Shown here: positions 26,493 through 36,247 of the stretch, in pieces
Position numbering within the stretch: the first letter of the stretch is position 1
Layout: every line of letters starts with the position of its first letter
NCBI RefSeq assembly: GCF_001586215.1
Contig: NZ_CP014634.1
Span: forward strand, 1,426,001-1,490,000
DNA: 64,000 nucleotides
Direction: 5' to 3'
From: Corynebacterium simulans
Lineage (GTDB): Bacteria > Actinomycetota > Actinomycetes > Mycobacteriales > Mycobacteriaceae
The notes under the pieces: generated by a model
What the model was told of the DNA's origin: nothing
Databases searched by the model: none
The model's input: the letters and a program-made list of their open reading frames with translations, nothing else
Position numbers and translations under genes: made by a program

Positions 26493-26978
26493 CTAGTAAC
26501 GCCCGCCGTAGCGTTCATCGCTCTCGATGGCCGCGAGGATGCGATCGTTGATCTGGTTGAGCTGGCGCACCTGCGTGCGAGTGAGGTTGTCCATCACGGA
26601 ACGACGCGCCTGGGCGGCGTGCCCAGGCGCGGTGGCGACAACCTTGTCCCAGCCGGCGTCGGTAAGCTGCGCCAGCGTGGTGCGGCCATCATTCGGATCT
26701 GGACGGCGCGTAACCCAACCTTGCTTCTCCAAGCGCGTGACCACCTGGCTAAGCCGTGAGAGCGAGCCGTTCGCCGTGTACGCAAGGTCGCGCATGCGCA
26801 TCTCACGGTTCTCCGACTCAGAAAGACGAGACAGAACGGTGTACTCGAAGAAGCTCAAGCCGGCGTCGTCACGCAGCTGGGCATCCAGAATGTTGGTTAA
26901 GCGGATGGTGACTCCCATGAGGGATACAAAGGAAGCGAGTTCCTCCTCATCGAGCCACTTCTTATCCTTCTCGGTCAT
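26493..26978 (-). CDS. MarR-family transcriptional regulator
   Basis: A 161-residue winged-helix regulator. The MarR pattern is clear: an N-terminal dimerisation helix, FFEYTVLSRLSESENREMRMRDLA, the recognition helix LSRLSQVVTRLEKQGWVTRRPDPNDGRTTLAQLTDAG (the DxR wing), and a C-terminal dimerisation helix. It would repress target genes until a ligand binds. No target is obvious: it is convergent with the glycosylase gene and lies just downstream of a sucD fragment. Confidence 0.93.
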   Translation of the reverse strand: MTEKDKKWLDEEELASFVSLMGVTIRLTNILDAQLRDDAGLSFFEYTVLSRLSESENREMRMRDLAYTANGSLSRLSQVVTRLEKQGWVTRRPDPNDGRTTLAQLTDAGWDKVVATAPGHAAQARRSVMDNLTRTQVRQLNQINDRILAAIESDERYGGRY

Positions 26979-27020
26979 GAAATTAATTCTAGCAATGAAG
27001 CTTTATTTGTTAAGCATCTG

Positions 27021-27305
27021 CTAGGCAGATTTCAGCGCTTCCCGGAGAAGCTGCGCCGCCTGGCTCGGAGTCTTGCCGACCTTCACGCCGGCCTCCTCAA
27101 GCGCCGCCATCTTGCCCTCTGCGGTTCCGGATCCTCCAGAGACAATCGCTCCTGCGTGCCCCATGGTTTTGCCCTCCGGCGCGGTAAATCCAGCAATGTA
27201 GGCCACCACCGGTTTGGTCACGTGCTCCTTGATGTAGCGTGCGGCATGTTCTTCGGCATCGCCGCCGATCTCGCCGATCATGATGATGGCCTCGTAGAAA
27301 GAAAC
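27021..27305 (-). pseudogene. sucD 3' fragment (succinyl-CoA synthetase alpha subunit)
   Basis: The reading frame encodes only the last ~90 residues of a SucD-type protein ([12 protein letters not shown], the catalytic-domain end with [20 protein letters not shown], and a [13 protein letters not shown] terminus). Full-length SucD is about 290 residues. Homology stops abruptly at about 27300, where an in-frame stop (27306-27308) appears. No ribosome-binding site precedes the internal Met at 27281, so this is a remnant. The break marks a recombination junction within the tRNA-Ala-bracketed segment. Confidence 0.85.
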
Positions 27306-27309
27306 TTAA

Positions 27310-27486
27310 GTACTACCACCCGCGCAGTTTTTTACCGCCAGCACACGTATCTTGCGCGAGACCACGCTGCAAAAATACGCCCGGACTGGACTTTTCGGAC
27401 ACGAAGCGGCCAAGATTAGACGCCAGATCCTCGACCAGGCCGAGCCGTTTAACGCCGCCCACATCACCAACTGGGGACGACCTTGA
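27310..27486 (+). pseudogene. Possible coding remnant with no start codon
   Basis: An open + frame directly abutting the sucD breakpoint encodes 58 residues and ends TRILRETTLQKYA...FNAAHITNWGRP before TGA. It has no ATG or GTG at a sensible place and no ribosome-binding site. It has a protein-like amino-acid pattern, so it may be the 3' end of a gene cut off when the segment was assembled. I do not recognise the family. It may also be chance. Confidence 0.3.
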
Positions 27487-27539
27487 AAGCCCACCGTCAC
27501 GCGCGGCTAACGCACACGAGTCCACCGGCCGATAAAAAC

Positions 27540-27574
27540 GCCCAGTACGCGTGTGTATCATGCGCGTGCTGGGC
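27540..27574 (-). terminator. Intrinsic terminator of hicAB
   Basis: On the minus strand GCCCAGcACGCG... and ...CGCGTaCTGGGC form a 12-base-pair stem with one mismatch, followed by GTTTTTATC. It lies 31 bases after the hicB stop. Confidence 0.85.
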
Positions 27575-27604
27575 AACTTTCGCTGTCAGTGTAATGTCCT
27601 CCTT

Positions 27605-27985
27605 TTAGGATGCTGCGAGCTTTTGGGCGCGCTGGTAAGACACGCCGAGGACTGTTCCCATATCTCGTACGGTCATTCCAGCGTTTCTCATTGCAACAGC
27701 GAGGTCATGAGTGCTTGCCTGTGCCGCAGCGGCCAGTCGTGCCGCTTCTTCGCGTTCTTTTTCGGCGCGAGCTTTCATTTCCGCAAGGTCCGGTGGAAGA
27801 ACGACATCAACAATAATGTTGAGTTCGTCTGGGTCTAGACCTGCCTGGTAGGCCAGTGCTTCGCGCATCTCGTCGGCAGCATTAGCCAGCCGCTTAGTTT
27901 GGGACACTGCCCCTAGTTCGGCGCATTCGAGCACCCATACTCCGCTGGTTCCGCGTTCTGCGGTTACTGTGTATGTCGTGGTCAT
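27605..27985 (-). CDS. hicB: HicB-family antitoxin
   Basis: A 126-residue antitoxin of the actinobacterial HicB type. An N-terminal partial RNase-H-like fold (TAERGTSGVWVLECAELGAVSQTKRLANAADEMREALAYQAGL) is followed by a charged helix and a C-terminal helix-turn-helix (AMRNAGMTVRDMGTVLGVSYQRAQKL). It neutralises HicA and is expected to bind the hicA promoter. The ATG shares a base with the hicA stop (TAATG). A GTG three codons upstream is an alternative start. Its operator is probably the inverted repeat at 28226-28242. Confidence 0.88.
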   Translation of the reverse strand: MTTTYTVTAERGTSGVWVLECAELGAVSQTKRLANAADEMREALAYQAGLDPDELNIIVDVVLPPDLAEMKARAEKEREEAARLAAAAQASTHDLAVAMRNAGMTVRDMGTVLGVSYQRAQKLAAS

Positions 27986-28194
27986 TACCTCCACCAGCCT
28001 TTCCCTAATTCTTGGGCGTATTGGTCGAAAAACTTCTTGACTGTCACATCGTCAATCTCACGGTGCCTACCTAAGGTTCGGGTTGTGCTGCCTACCCGAT
28101 AAGCGTCATGGCGCGATAGGGCGATTTCCTCAAATTCAAGACCACGCCGCTTAGCTTCCGCTTTCAATTTCTTGATGACGGCGTTTCGCTTCAT
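27985..28194 (-). CDS. hicA: HicA-family mRNA interferase toxin
   Basis: A 69-residue toxin. It fits the actinobacterial HicA subfamily: a basic N-terminal helix (VIKKLKAEAKRRGLEFE), the His-containing strand LSRHDAYRVGSTTRTLGRHREI, and the characteristic ending FFDQYAQELGKGWWR. HicA cleaves mRNA through a catalytic His. The toxin precedes the antitoxin, the usual hicAB order. The start codon follows the -10 element so closely that the transcript is predicted to be leaderless. It lies in the cargo between the two tRNA-Ala genes. Confidence 0.88.
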   Translation of the reverse strand: MKRNAVIKKLKAEAKRRGLEFEEIALSRHDAYRVGSTTRTLGRHREIDDVTVKKFFDQYAQELGKGWWR

Positions 28195-28366
28195 AACGGT
28201 AGTCTACCGACAGGAGACTAAACAAGTCAACCATGGGTTGACAGCCAAACTTCGCTGTTGCGTTCGCAACGTTGAGGACTCCGCTCACCACGTTAAGGAT
28301 TCCAACTCCTGAGGTGGCGGGGTCTTTTTTCTTGCGACCGGGCGTTTCCAATGAGTGTCTACCCAT
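28151..28366 (-). CDS. Short ORF of uncertain status upstream of hicA (possible truncated gene)
   Basis: A 71-residue frame starting MGRHSLETPGRKKKD, with a reasonable GAGGTGA ribosome-binding site. Basic MGRHS openings are, from memory, common among corynebacterial envelope proteins. The following stretch (VGILNVVSGVLNVANATAKFG) is only weakly hydrophobic, and the frame then runs through the hicA promoter and into hicA. Most likely it is the 5' end of a disrupted gene whose remainder was replaced by hicAB. It may not be expressed. Confidence 0.35.
   Translation of the reverse strand: MGRHSLETPGRKKKDPATSGVGILNVVSGVLNVANATAKFGCQPMVDLFSLLSVDYRYEAKRRHQEIESGS
28201..28242 (-). promoter_or_regulatory. 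hicA promoter with overlapping operator
   Basis: On the minus strand a -35 TTGACT (28230-28225) and a -10 TAGACT (28206-28201) are spaced by 18 bases. Only six bases (ACCGTT) separate the -10 from the hicA ATG. A 17-base inverted repeat GTCAACCATGGGTTGAC (28226-28242) covers the -35 and is a likely HicB operator. Confidence 0.7.
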
Positions 28367-28459
28367 TAGTCACCTCGGGCAAAGTAGCAGAAGGGCATGC
28401 GGACGAAATTTTGCTACTTAGCCCCGTGTCAGGAACGGTGCACGCCCCGAAGCAACAAA

Positions 28460-28489
28460 GGAACCCGACACCATTACGGTGCCGGGTTC
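28460..28489 (-). terminator. Hairpin terminator next to tRNA-Ala copy 2
   Basis: GAACCCGaCACC-attac-GGTGcCGGGTTC is a 12-base-pair stem with one mismatch. It lies just downstream of the minus-strand tRNA-Ala. It is a near duplicate of the hairpin at 24804-24833, at the same distance from its tRNA. Confidence 0.8.
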
Positions 28490-28496
28490 CGGGCTG

Positions 28497-28569
28497 TGGA
28501 GCATAGGAGAATCGAACTCCTGACCTTCTGCTTGCAAAGCAGATGCTCTACCAATTGAGCTAATGCCCC
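28497..28569 (-). tRNA. tRNA-Ala (anticodon TGC), copy 2
   Basis: Identical over 73 bases to the tRNA-Ala at 24841-24913, with the same cloverleaf and TGC anticodon. It is followed on the plus strand by tRNA-Ile 12 bases away. The Ile-Ala pair is the arrangement expected near gyrA in corynebacteria, so this is probably the ancestral copy. Confidence 0.97.
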
Positions 28570-28581
28570 ATTGTTCCGTGG

Positions 28582-28655
28582 TGGGCCTAGCAAGAATCGA
28601 ACTTGCGACCTCATCGTTATCAGCGATGCGCTCTAACCGACTGAGCTATAGGCCC
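28582..28655 (-). tRNA. tRNA-Ile (anticodon GAT)
   Basis: On the minus strand GGGCCTA...TAGGCCC forms the acceptor stem, TAGCTCAGTCGGTTAGAGC the D arm, GCATCG-CTGATAA-CGATG the anticodon arm (anticodon GAT) and GCAAGTTCGATTCTTGC the T arm. The length is 74 bases. It is transcribed upstream of tRNA-Ala copy 2. Confidence 0.96.
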
Positions 28656-28750
28656 CTGTGCGGAACGAGATGTAACTTTACATACCGATCCGGCAAATAC
28701 ACAAATCGCCAGCGCAGCCAAGGTTTTAGCAGGTTGTTTAAAAAGCGAAA

Positions 28751-28797
28751 CCGGCACCGTCTCTTAAGAATTTGAACCTAAAAGACGATGCCGGTTC
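28751..28797 (-). terminator. Terminator after the gyrA-DUF3566 transcript
   Basis: ACCGGCAcCGTCT and AGACGaTGCCGGT form a 13-base-pair stem with one mismatch around an AT-rich loop. On the minus strand it is followed by TTCGCTTTTT. It separates DUF3566 from the tRNA genes. Confidence 0.8.
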
Positions 28798-28821
28798 GAT
28801 GTGGGCTAGCAGGCTCGGGCT

Positions 28822-29166
28822 TTAGCCATGACCAGACTGGATACCCAGCTTGAAACCACCGAAGACGTCCACGATGGCGTTATAAAGTACCGCGAGCAGC
28901 GGCGCTAGCAGCATGTTGAACACCGCCACGATTGCGCCGAAGAGAGCAGAGATAGACAAGACCACACCGAAGGTCACTTCGAAGGCGCCGCCCACTCCGC
29001 CGACTAGGCTGTTGAGGGAATCCCAGATTCCCGCCTGATCGAGGCCGAAGTAAAGCAGGCACACAGCAAGCAGCCATGCGATAAGCCCGACGAGGGACAT
29101 CGCCAAGCCCACGCGGAAGGCCGAAATCGGTGAGATCCGCGTAAGGGTTACGTCTCGTCTTGCCAT
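28822..29166 (-). CDS. DUF3566-family membrane protein
   Basis: A 114-residue membrane protein found immediately downstream of gyrA in Actinobacteria. The DUF3566 pattern is visible: an ARRDVTLTRISPISAFRVGL opening, a first membrane helix, a loop with a D-x-x-G-x-W-D-S-L-N-S-L motif and a longer second hydrophobic region (FGVVLSISALFGAIVAVFNMLLAPLLAVLYNAI). It starts three bases after gyrA and is in its operon. Its function is unknown. Confidence 0.93.
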   Translation of the reverse strand: MARRDVTLTRISPISAFRVGLAMSLVGLIAWLLAVCLLYFGLDQAGIWDSLNSLVGGVGGAFEVTFGVVLSISALFGAIVAVFNMLLAPLLAVLYNAIVDVFGGFKLGIQSGHG

Positions 29167-29169
29167 GGA

Positions 29170-31734
29170 TTACTCCTCGCTATCTGCTGCGTTCTTGGAA
29201 TCCGCAACCTTGAGGTGTTCCTGCTGAACGTCCTCAACGGATTTCTCGCCCTTGGCCACAGCCTGAGCGTCTTCCTCACCATCGTCCTCAACGTTGCGGT
29301 CGATTGCAAGCAATTCGACGTCGTCGGAGAGGTTGACCAGGCGCACGCCCATGGTGGCGCGGGAGGAAGGACGAATCTGGCCTACCTCGGTGCGGATGAC
29401 GCCCCCAGCGGAGGTGATAGCGAAGATCTCGTCTTCCTCATCGACGGAGATAGCGCCGATGAGCTTGCCGCGCTTCGGGGTGTACTTGAAGGTCATAACG
29501 CCCAAGCCACCGCGGCCCTGTGGCGTGTACTCCTCGATAGCGGTGCGCTTGCCGTAGCCGCCGGAGGTGGCAACCAGCAGGTACTCGCCATCGTGAACCA
29601 CGGACATGGACAAAAGCTGGTCATCGTCGCGGAAGCGCATGCCCTTCACACCGGCGGTAGCACGGCCCATCGGGCGCAGCTGGTCGTCGTCAGCGGTGAA
29701 GCGGATGGCCTGGCCCTGCTCAGAGGTCAGCAGGATGTCATCGCCTTCGTCGACGAGGGACGCGCCGATGAGCGCATCACCCTCGTTGAGGTTGATGGCG
29801 ATTAGACCGGCAGAACGTGCGGACTCGTAATCGGTGAGGCGGGACTTTTTGACGCGGCCCTGCTTGGTGGCCAAGACGAGGTAAGGAGCGTCCTCGTAGG
29901 ACTGAATCTGAATGACCTGTGCGATCTTCTCCTCCGGCTGGAACTCCAGCAGGTTAGCCACGTGCTGACCACGTGCGGTACGGCCTGCCTCCGGCAGCTC
30001 ATAAGCCTTGAGGCGGTAAACACGGCCAAAGTTGGTGAAGAAGAGGATCCAGTCGTGTGTGGAACAGACAAAGAAGTTCTTGACGATGTCGTCCTGCTTG
30101 AGTTCCGCACCGCGCACGCCCTTGCCGCCGCGCTTCTGCGCCTTGTAGGCATCAACCTTGGTGCGCTTTGCGTAGCCAGTGGAGGTGATCGTGACGACCA
30201 CGTTCTCGCGGGCGATAAGATCCTCGTCGGTGACGTCGCCAGAAGCGGCCACGATCTGGGTACGGCGCTCATCGCCGTACTTTTCAACGATCTCAGCGAG
30301 CTCGTCGTGGACAATCTGACGCTGGCGTTCCTCGCGGGCGAGGATGTCCTTGAGGTCAGCAATGATCTCTTCGATCTCAGCCAACTCGTCAATGATCTTC
30401 TGGCGCTCCAGGGCTGCCAGCTTACGCAGCTGCATCGCGAGGATGGCGTCTGCCTGTACATCATCGACGTCGAGAAGCTCCTTCAACCCTTCTCGCGCTT
30501 CGTCGACCGTTGGGGAACGGCGGATAAGCGCGATGACCTCGTCGAGCATATCGAGGGCCTTGACCAAACCACGCAGGATGTGGGCGCGCTTTTCGGCCTC
30601 ATCCAGGCGGTACTGGGTACGGCGAACGATGACCTCGATCTGGTGCGCAACGTAGTAGCGCAGCATCTGGTCCAGGCGCAGGGTGCGCGGCACGCCATCG
30701 ACGATGGAGAGCATATTGGCGCCGAAGGAGGTCTGCAGCTGGGAGTGCTTGTAGAGGTTGTTGAGCACGACGCGAGCGACGGCATCGCGCTTCAGGGTGA
30801 CCACGATGCGCATGCCAACTCGGTCGGAGGACTCGTCCTCAATCTTGGAGATACCGGCGATCTTGCCATTGGCCACGGACTCCGCGATGTTGGAGATCAT
30901 GTTATCCGGGTTAACCTGGTACGGCAGCTCGGTAATGACGATGGTCTGGCGGGAGCCAGACTCCTCGATGGAGGTCACACCGCGCATACGGATAGAGCCG
31001 CGGCCGGTGGTGTAAGCATCCTTGATGCCCTGGTCACCAACGATGAGGCCGGCGGTTGGGAAGTCCGGACCCTTCACGCGTTCCATGCAGGCTGCCAGCG
31101 CCTCTTCGTCGGAAGCCTCTGGGTTATCCAGCAGCCAGAAGATAGCCTCAGCCAGCTCGTTGAGGTTGTGCGGCGGGATGTTCGTGGCCATGCCGACGGC
31201 GATACCGCCGGAGCCGTTCATCAGCAGGTTCGGAACGCGGGAAGGCAGGATGTCCGGTTCCTGGGTCTTACCGTCGTAGTTCGGGGAGAAATCAACGGTG
31301 TTTTCGCGAATGTCACGGACCATCTCCATGGCCAGCGGGGTCATGCGGCACTCGGTGTAACGCATTGCCGCTGGGCCGTCGTTGCCGCGGGAACCGAAGT
31401 TACCCTGGCCGTCGACCAGCGGGTAGCGCATGTTCCAGGACTGCGCCAAGCGCACCAACGTGTCATAGATTGCGGAGTCACCGTGCGGGTGGAATTGACC
31501 CATGGTGTCCGAGACCGGGCGAGCGGACTTCACGTAGCCGCGCTCGGGGCGGTAGCCGGAGTCGAACATCGCGTACAGGATGCGGCGGTGCACCGGCTTC
31601 AGGCCGTCGCGTACCTCTGGCAGAGCACGGCCGACGATGACGGACATGGCGTAGTCGATGTAACTCGACTCCATCTCCTCGTTGATATCAATCGGTTGAA
31701 TACGATCAAAGAGATCGTCATTTTGGTCACTCAT
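29170..31734 (-). CDS. gyrA: DNA gyrase subunit A
   Basis: An 854-residue type II topoisomerase subunit that breaks and rejoins DNA. The winged-helix/tower domain carries the quinolone-resistance region ([24 protein letters not shown]) and the catalytic Tyr126 (AMRYTECRM). The C-terminal beta-pinwheel contains the GyrA box RGGKGVRG needed for DNA wrapping. An acidic tail ends the protein. In the quinolone region the Ser/Ala positions read [10 protein letters not shown], the usual corynebacterial form. It is separated from gyrB by five + strand genes. Confidence 0.98.
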   Translation of the reverse strand: MSDQNDDLFDRIQPIDINEEMESSYIDYAMSVIVGRALPEVRDGLKPVHRRILYAMFDSGYRPERGYVKSARPVSDTMGQFHPHGDSAIYDTLVRLAQSWNMRYPLVDGQGNFGSRGNDGPAAMRYTECRMTPLAMEMVRDIRENTVDFSPNYDGKTQEPDILPSRVPNLLMNGSGGIAVGMATNIPPHNLNELAEAIFWLLDNPEASDEEALAACMERVKGPDFPTAGLIVGDQGIKDAYTTGRGSIRMRGVTSIEESGSRQTIVITELPYQVNPDNMISNIAESVANGKIAGISKIEDESSDRVGMRIVVTLKRDAVARVVLNNLYKHSQLQTSFGANMLSIVDGVPRTLRLDQMLRYYVAHQIEVIVRRTQYRLDEAEKRAHILRGLVKALDMLDEVIALIRRSPTVDEAREGLKELLDVDDVQADAILAMQLRKLAALERQKIIDELAEIEEIIADLKDILAREERQRQIVHDELAEIVEKYGDERRTQIVAASGDVTDEDLIARENVVVTITSTGYAKRTKVDAYKAQKRGGKGVRGAELKQDDIVKNFFVCSTHDWILFFTNFGRVYRLKAYELPEAGRTARGQHVANLLEFQPEEKIAQVIQIQSYEDAPYLVLATKQGRVKKSRLTDYESARSAGLIAINLNEGDALIGASLVDEGDDILLTSEQGQAIRFTADDDQLRPMGRATAGVKGMRFRDDDQLLSMSVVHDGEYLLVATSGGYGKRTAIEEYTPQGRGGLGVMTFKYTPKRGKLIGAISVDEEDEIFAITSAGGVIRTEVGQIRPSSRATMGVRLVNLSDDVELLAIDRNVEDDGEEDAQAVAKGEKSVEDVQQEHLKVADSKNAADSEE

Positions 31735-31812
31735 AACGGCAAATTCTACCCTCTGCGCCCCTCTCCCGCCGTCTGCGCCGCGCTAGTGATACCGCGGTGA
31801 TACCATCGGGCC

Positions 31813-32025
31813 ATGGCTATGACTCTTCGTCTTACAGCGGAACAGGATCATGCGCTGACCCTCCTGGCCTCCGCGCAAGGCACCTCCAAGCACGAGGCGG
31901 TGGTGCGTGCAGTTGTGGCGGCTGCGGCGCGCACGCTTTCCGACGCCGCGGTCCAAGACGCCGCACGCCAGCTCCTGCCCGGCCGCGCCGAGCTCGAGGC
32001 AGAAATCCGCAGGGCTCGCCCATGA
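31813..32025 (+). CDS. CopG/RHH-type small regulator (antitoxin-like)
   Basis: A 70-residue protein with a ribbon-helix-helix pattern: a short strand TLRLTAEQD, helix HALTLLASAQ, turn GTSKHEAVVRAVV and a second helix, then an Ala/Arg-rich tail. Its stop overlaps the next start as ATGA. Such proteins are DNA-binding antitoxins that autoregulate a toxin pair. The partner downstream resembles Doc but lacks its motif. The pair lies in the + strand insert between gyrB and gyrA. Confidence 0.72.
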   Translation: MAMTLRLTAEQDHALTLLASAQGTSKHEAVVRAVVAAAARTLSDAAVQDAARQLLPGRAELEAEIRRARP

Positions 32026-32291
32026 CTGCAGAGCAGCTCCTTCTCATCGCGCGCGAATTCTGCGCGCAACACAAAACCACGGTGACTAACTTTGGCGCTT
32101 TAGTTGCCGCCGCGAGCGTCTCAAATGCCCAAATTGATGGCATCCCCGTCCACGCAAACCGGCAGCAAGCAGCTCATGCGATGCAGCAGATATTGGTGGC
32201 TTATCCAGCCCTTAATAAGCACAACCGCGCCTTCGCAGCACTTAGCGCCCGAGTATTCATGGAGACGGAATCACGTCTTAGCCTGCGCTGA
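32022..32291 (+). CDS. Doc/Fic-like protein with degenerate motif
   Basis: An 89-residue protein translationally coupled to the RHH gene. The helical pattern LLLIAREF..VTNFGALVAAASV...AHAMQQILVAYPALNKHNRAFAALSARVFMET resembles death-on-curing (Doc) kinases. Where Doc has H-x-F-x-[D/A]-x-N-K-R, this reads YPALNKHNRA at residues 61-70, so the catalytic His and Phe are missing. It is also shorter than Doc (about 125). It is either an inactive relic or a repurposed protein. Family assignment is by eye from spacing and helix pattern. Confidence 0.6.
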   Translation: MTAEQLLLIAREFCAQHKTTVTNFGALVAAASVSNAQIDGIPVHANRQQAAHAMQQILVAYPALNKHNRAFAALSARVFMETESRLSLR

Positions 32292-32417
32292 CCTATCCTT
32301 TGTTGCCCGAGTTATGTAAGTTATAGCTGGTAACACTTAACTATTCCCTCGAATATCCGCGCGGCTTGGCCTTGAGGAATGACTGAAGCGTCAATGCAAC
32401 GCGTAGGAAAGGAAGAC

Positions 32418-32774
32418 ATGTCTCTGAAGAAAGCCATCGCTGCGGGCGTAGTAGCAGTATCCCTAAGCACCGCTGTCACCCCAGCCGCAACCGCCGCCTC
32501 CAGCACCCCTGAGACCACCAACACCTGGGAAAACCAGGTCAATCCTAATTTCAAGCAAGGCAAGGAAACTTCCTCTCTCACCGGCTCTTCCCCACTCGAT
32601 TTGGGCATCATCATCGGCGGTTCCGTCGCTGGCGCCGCGCTTATTTTCAAGCTGGTGACCGATTTCGCTCCGGCACTTCTTACCCAGGGCGTCCCGAACC
32701 TCGACCTCGAGCGTCTTGCTCGTGACAATGGCTTAACCCAACTTGCAGATCAGATTGCTGCTCTGAAGGGCTAA
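32418..32774 (+). CDS. Small exported/membrane-associated protein, unknown function
   Basis: A 118-residue protein with a signal peptide (MSLKKAIAAGVVAVSLSTAVTPAATA, cleavage near residue 27), a Ser/Thr/Asn-rich segment, one hydrophobic helix (LGIIIGGSVAGAALIFKLVTDF) and an amphipathic C terminus. The ATG at 32418 is chosen for the AAAGGAA site and the clean signal peptide; an ATG 13 codons upstream is in frame but less likely. No family is recognised. It precedes another unassigned gene on the same strand. Confidence 0.72.
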   Translation: MSLKKAIAAGVVAVSLSTAVTPAATAASSTPETTNTWENQVNPNFKQGKETSSLTGSSPLDLGIIIGGSVAGAALIFKLVTDFAPALLTQGVPNLDLERLARDNGLTQLADQIAALKG

Positions 32775-32807
32775 TTGCCGCATTCGGGTTTCAGTAAGAT
32801 TACTGCC

Positions 32808-33245
32808 ATGTCTAATCTTTCCCAGCTCCTGGAAGAGCCAACCCGCACCAGCGTTGTCACCGCGCTTGTTTCCTTGGTCGATAACACTGTCTCCGAACAA
32901 TCCGGCATCACCGGCATGGCCATCAAGGGCGCGGTGGCCGCGGCGAAGAAGGTCGACGCCGACATCGTCTCAAAAGGGATCAACCGCGCCCTGCCGGATC
33001 TCCTCGGCGAGATGGAATCCTACTGGCAGGAGTTCGAGACCTCCCCGCAGGAGGATTTCGGCACCTACCTGGCCGGAAACGACAAAGAGGTGGCAGATTC
33101 CATCTTGGGTGTGGCTGATCGTAATGCAGACCAGGTAAATAATCCGGCGCTGGTGAAGACCTATAACTCCCTACGCAGCAAGATCGCCAAAATTATTGAG
33201 CCCCAGATTCCGGAGCTCGCGCGCATTTTGCAAAAGCATATGTAA
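32808..33245 (+). CDS. Conserved-looking cytoplasmic protein, unknown function
   Basis: A 145-residue protein starting MSNLSQLLEEPTRTSVV, largely alpha-helical, without signal peptide or membrane segment. A helix-rich N-terminal half with GITGMAIKGAVAAAKKVDADIVSKGI is followed by an acidic middle part and a C-terminal helical part. The ATG at 32808 begins the regular part; the frame is open upstream to 32775 without a better start. I recall similar short proteins in corynebacteria but cannot name a function. Confidence 0.7.
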   Translation: MSNLSQLLEEPTRTSVVTALVSLVDNTVSEQSGITGMAIKGAVAAAKKVDADIVSKGINRALPDLLGEMESYWQEFETSPQEDFGTYLAGNDKEVADSILGVADRNADQVNNPALVKTYNSLRSKIAKIIEPQIPELARILQKHM

Positions 33246-33277
33246 CCCCATATGTAAGAAGGTGTAGTCTGGCGCGC

Positions 33278-33964
33278 ATGACTTCAAGCAATAACTATTC
33301 TGAATTCATCCGCAGCCGCCACTCCGCCCGCGCCTACCTGCCAGAACCAGTTCCGGCAGAGGTTATTAAGCAGGTGCTTATCGACGCCCAGTCTGCACCG
33401 TCTAATTCCAATACGCAGCCATGGGACGTGCACGTGGTTAGCGGTGAGAAGCTCCGCGAGCTTTCTGATGCGCTCATCTCCGAGTTCAATGAAAACGGCA
33501 TCAACCCGGATTTCACCTTGGACTACGGCGAGGGCGTGCACCCTTCCCGTTCCATTGAGCTGGCAAAGAAAATGTACGGCATCCTAGGAATCGCCCGTGA
33601 GGATAAGGAGGGCCGCACCGAGTTCGTGCGCGAAAACCTCCGCTTCTTTGGCGCCCCGCACGCAGCACTTCTTTATATCCCACCAATGGGCGATCGCATT
33701 CGTGCTGCCTTCGATCAGGGCACTTATGCAGAAAACTTCTTGCTTTCCCTGCGTGCCCACGGTTATTACGGAACCCCTTTGGGCATGATTTCGCTCATGG
33801 CGCCGACCACCCGCGAGTTCCTCGGCATTGATGAGGAGCAGAAGATGGTCGTCGCCATCGCCTTCGGTAAGGCGGACGAAGACAGCCCCGTGTTCAACGT
33901 AGAGCCGGGCCGCGCCGATCTTTCTGAGACGGTCACCCTGCACGGCATCGATTTGGACATCTAA
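33278..33964 (+). CDS. Nitroreductase-family flavoprotein
   Basis: A 228-residue FMN-dependent oxidoreductase. Nitroreductase features are the opening IRSRHSARAYLPEPVP (FMN phosphate binding by RxSxR), SAPSNSNTQPWDVHVVSG, the mid-protein AFDQGTYAENFLLSLRAHGYYGTPLG, and a C-terminal AIAFGKADEDSPVF. It reduces nitro or quinone compounds with NAD(P)H; the physiological substrate is unknown. Last gene of the + strand insert, it converges on gyrB. Confidence 0.92.
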   Translation: MTSSNNYSEFIRSRHSARAYLPEPVPAEVIKQVLIDAQSAPSNSNTQPWDVHVVSGEKLRELSDALISEFNENGINPDFTLDYGEGVHPSRSIELAKKMYGILGIAREDKEGRTEFVRENLRFFGAPHAALLYIPPMGDRIRAAFDQGTYAENFLLSLRAHGYYGTPLGMISLMAPTTREFLGIDEEQKMVVAIAFGKADEDSPVFNVEPGRADLSETVTLHGIDLDI

Positions 33965-33983
33965 GGCCAAATTACAGAAAGCG

Positions 33984-34026
33984 CCCTGCTCTCCCATTCG
34001 AGGAAGTGCAGGGCGCAAGTTTTTTC
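33984..34026 (+). terminator. Terminator between nitroreductase and gyrB
   Basis: GCGCCCTGC and GCAGGGCGC form a perfect 9-base-pair stem around an 18-base loop, followed by AAGTTTTTT on the plus strand. Confidence 0.85.
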
Positions 34027-34049
34027 TGGCTCGTGTAAAGCCTTTGGCT

Positions 34050-36125
<2,076 letters not shown>

Positions 36126-36247
36126 CTATAGCAAAATCTAAGACTTTAGCTATTCTACACGGTGTCCCCCTACTAGAGAGCACTCCACACCAGTGAGAGG
36201 GCGGAATTTAGCCCGATTTTTCGATCCAGATTTTTATCCCGAAGCGG

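Noticed and set aside
27306-27576. Two minus-strand ORFs between the sucD fragment and hicB
   Set aside because: No ribosome-binding sites, unlikely composition (many Trp, Ser, Arg), and they overlap the hicAB terminator.
24841-28569. Considered as an integrative element with tRNA attachment sites
   Set aside because: No integrase, excisionase or transposase gene is present, and the repeated part is a whole tRNA with its terminator, not just a 3' tRNA end. Duplication is reported instead, with the insertion model left open.
29962-31800. A 612-codon open frame on the strand opposite gyrA
   Set aside because: It is a shadow of gyrA codon use. It has no ribosome-binding site or recognisable domain, and gyrA is certain.
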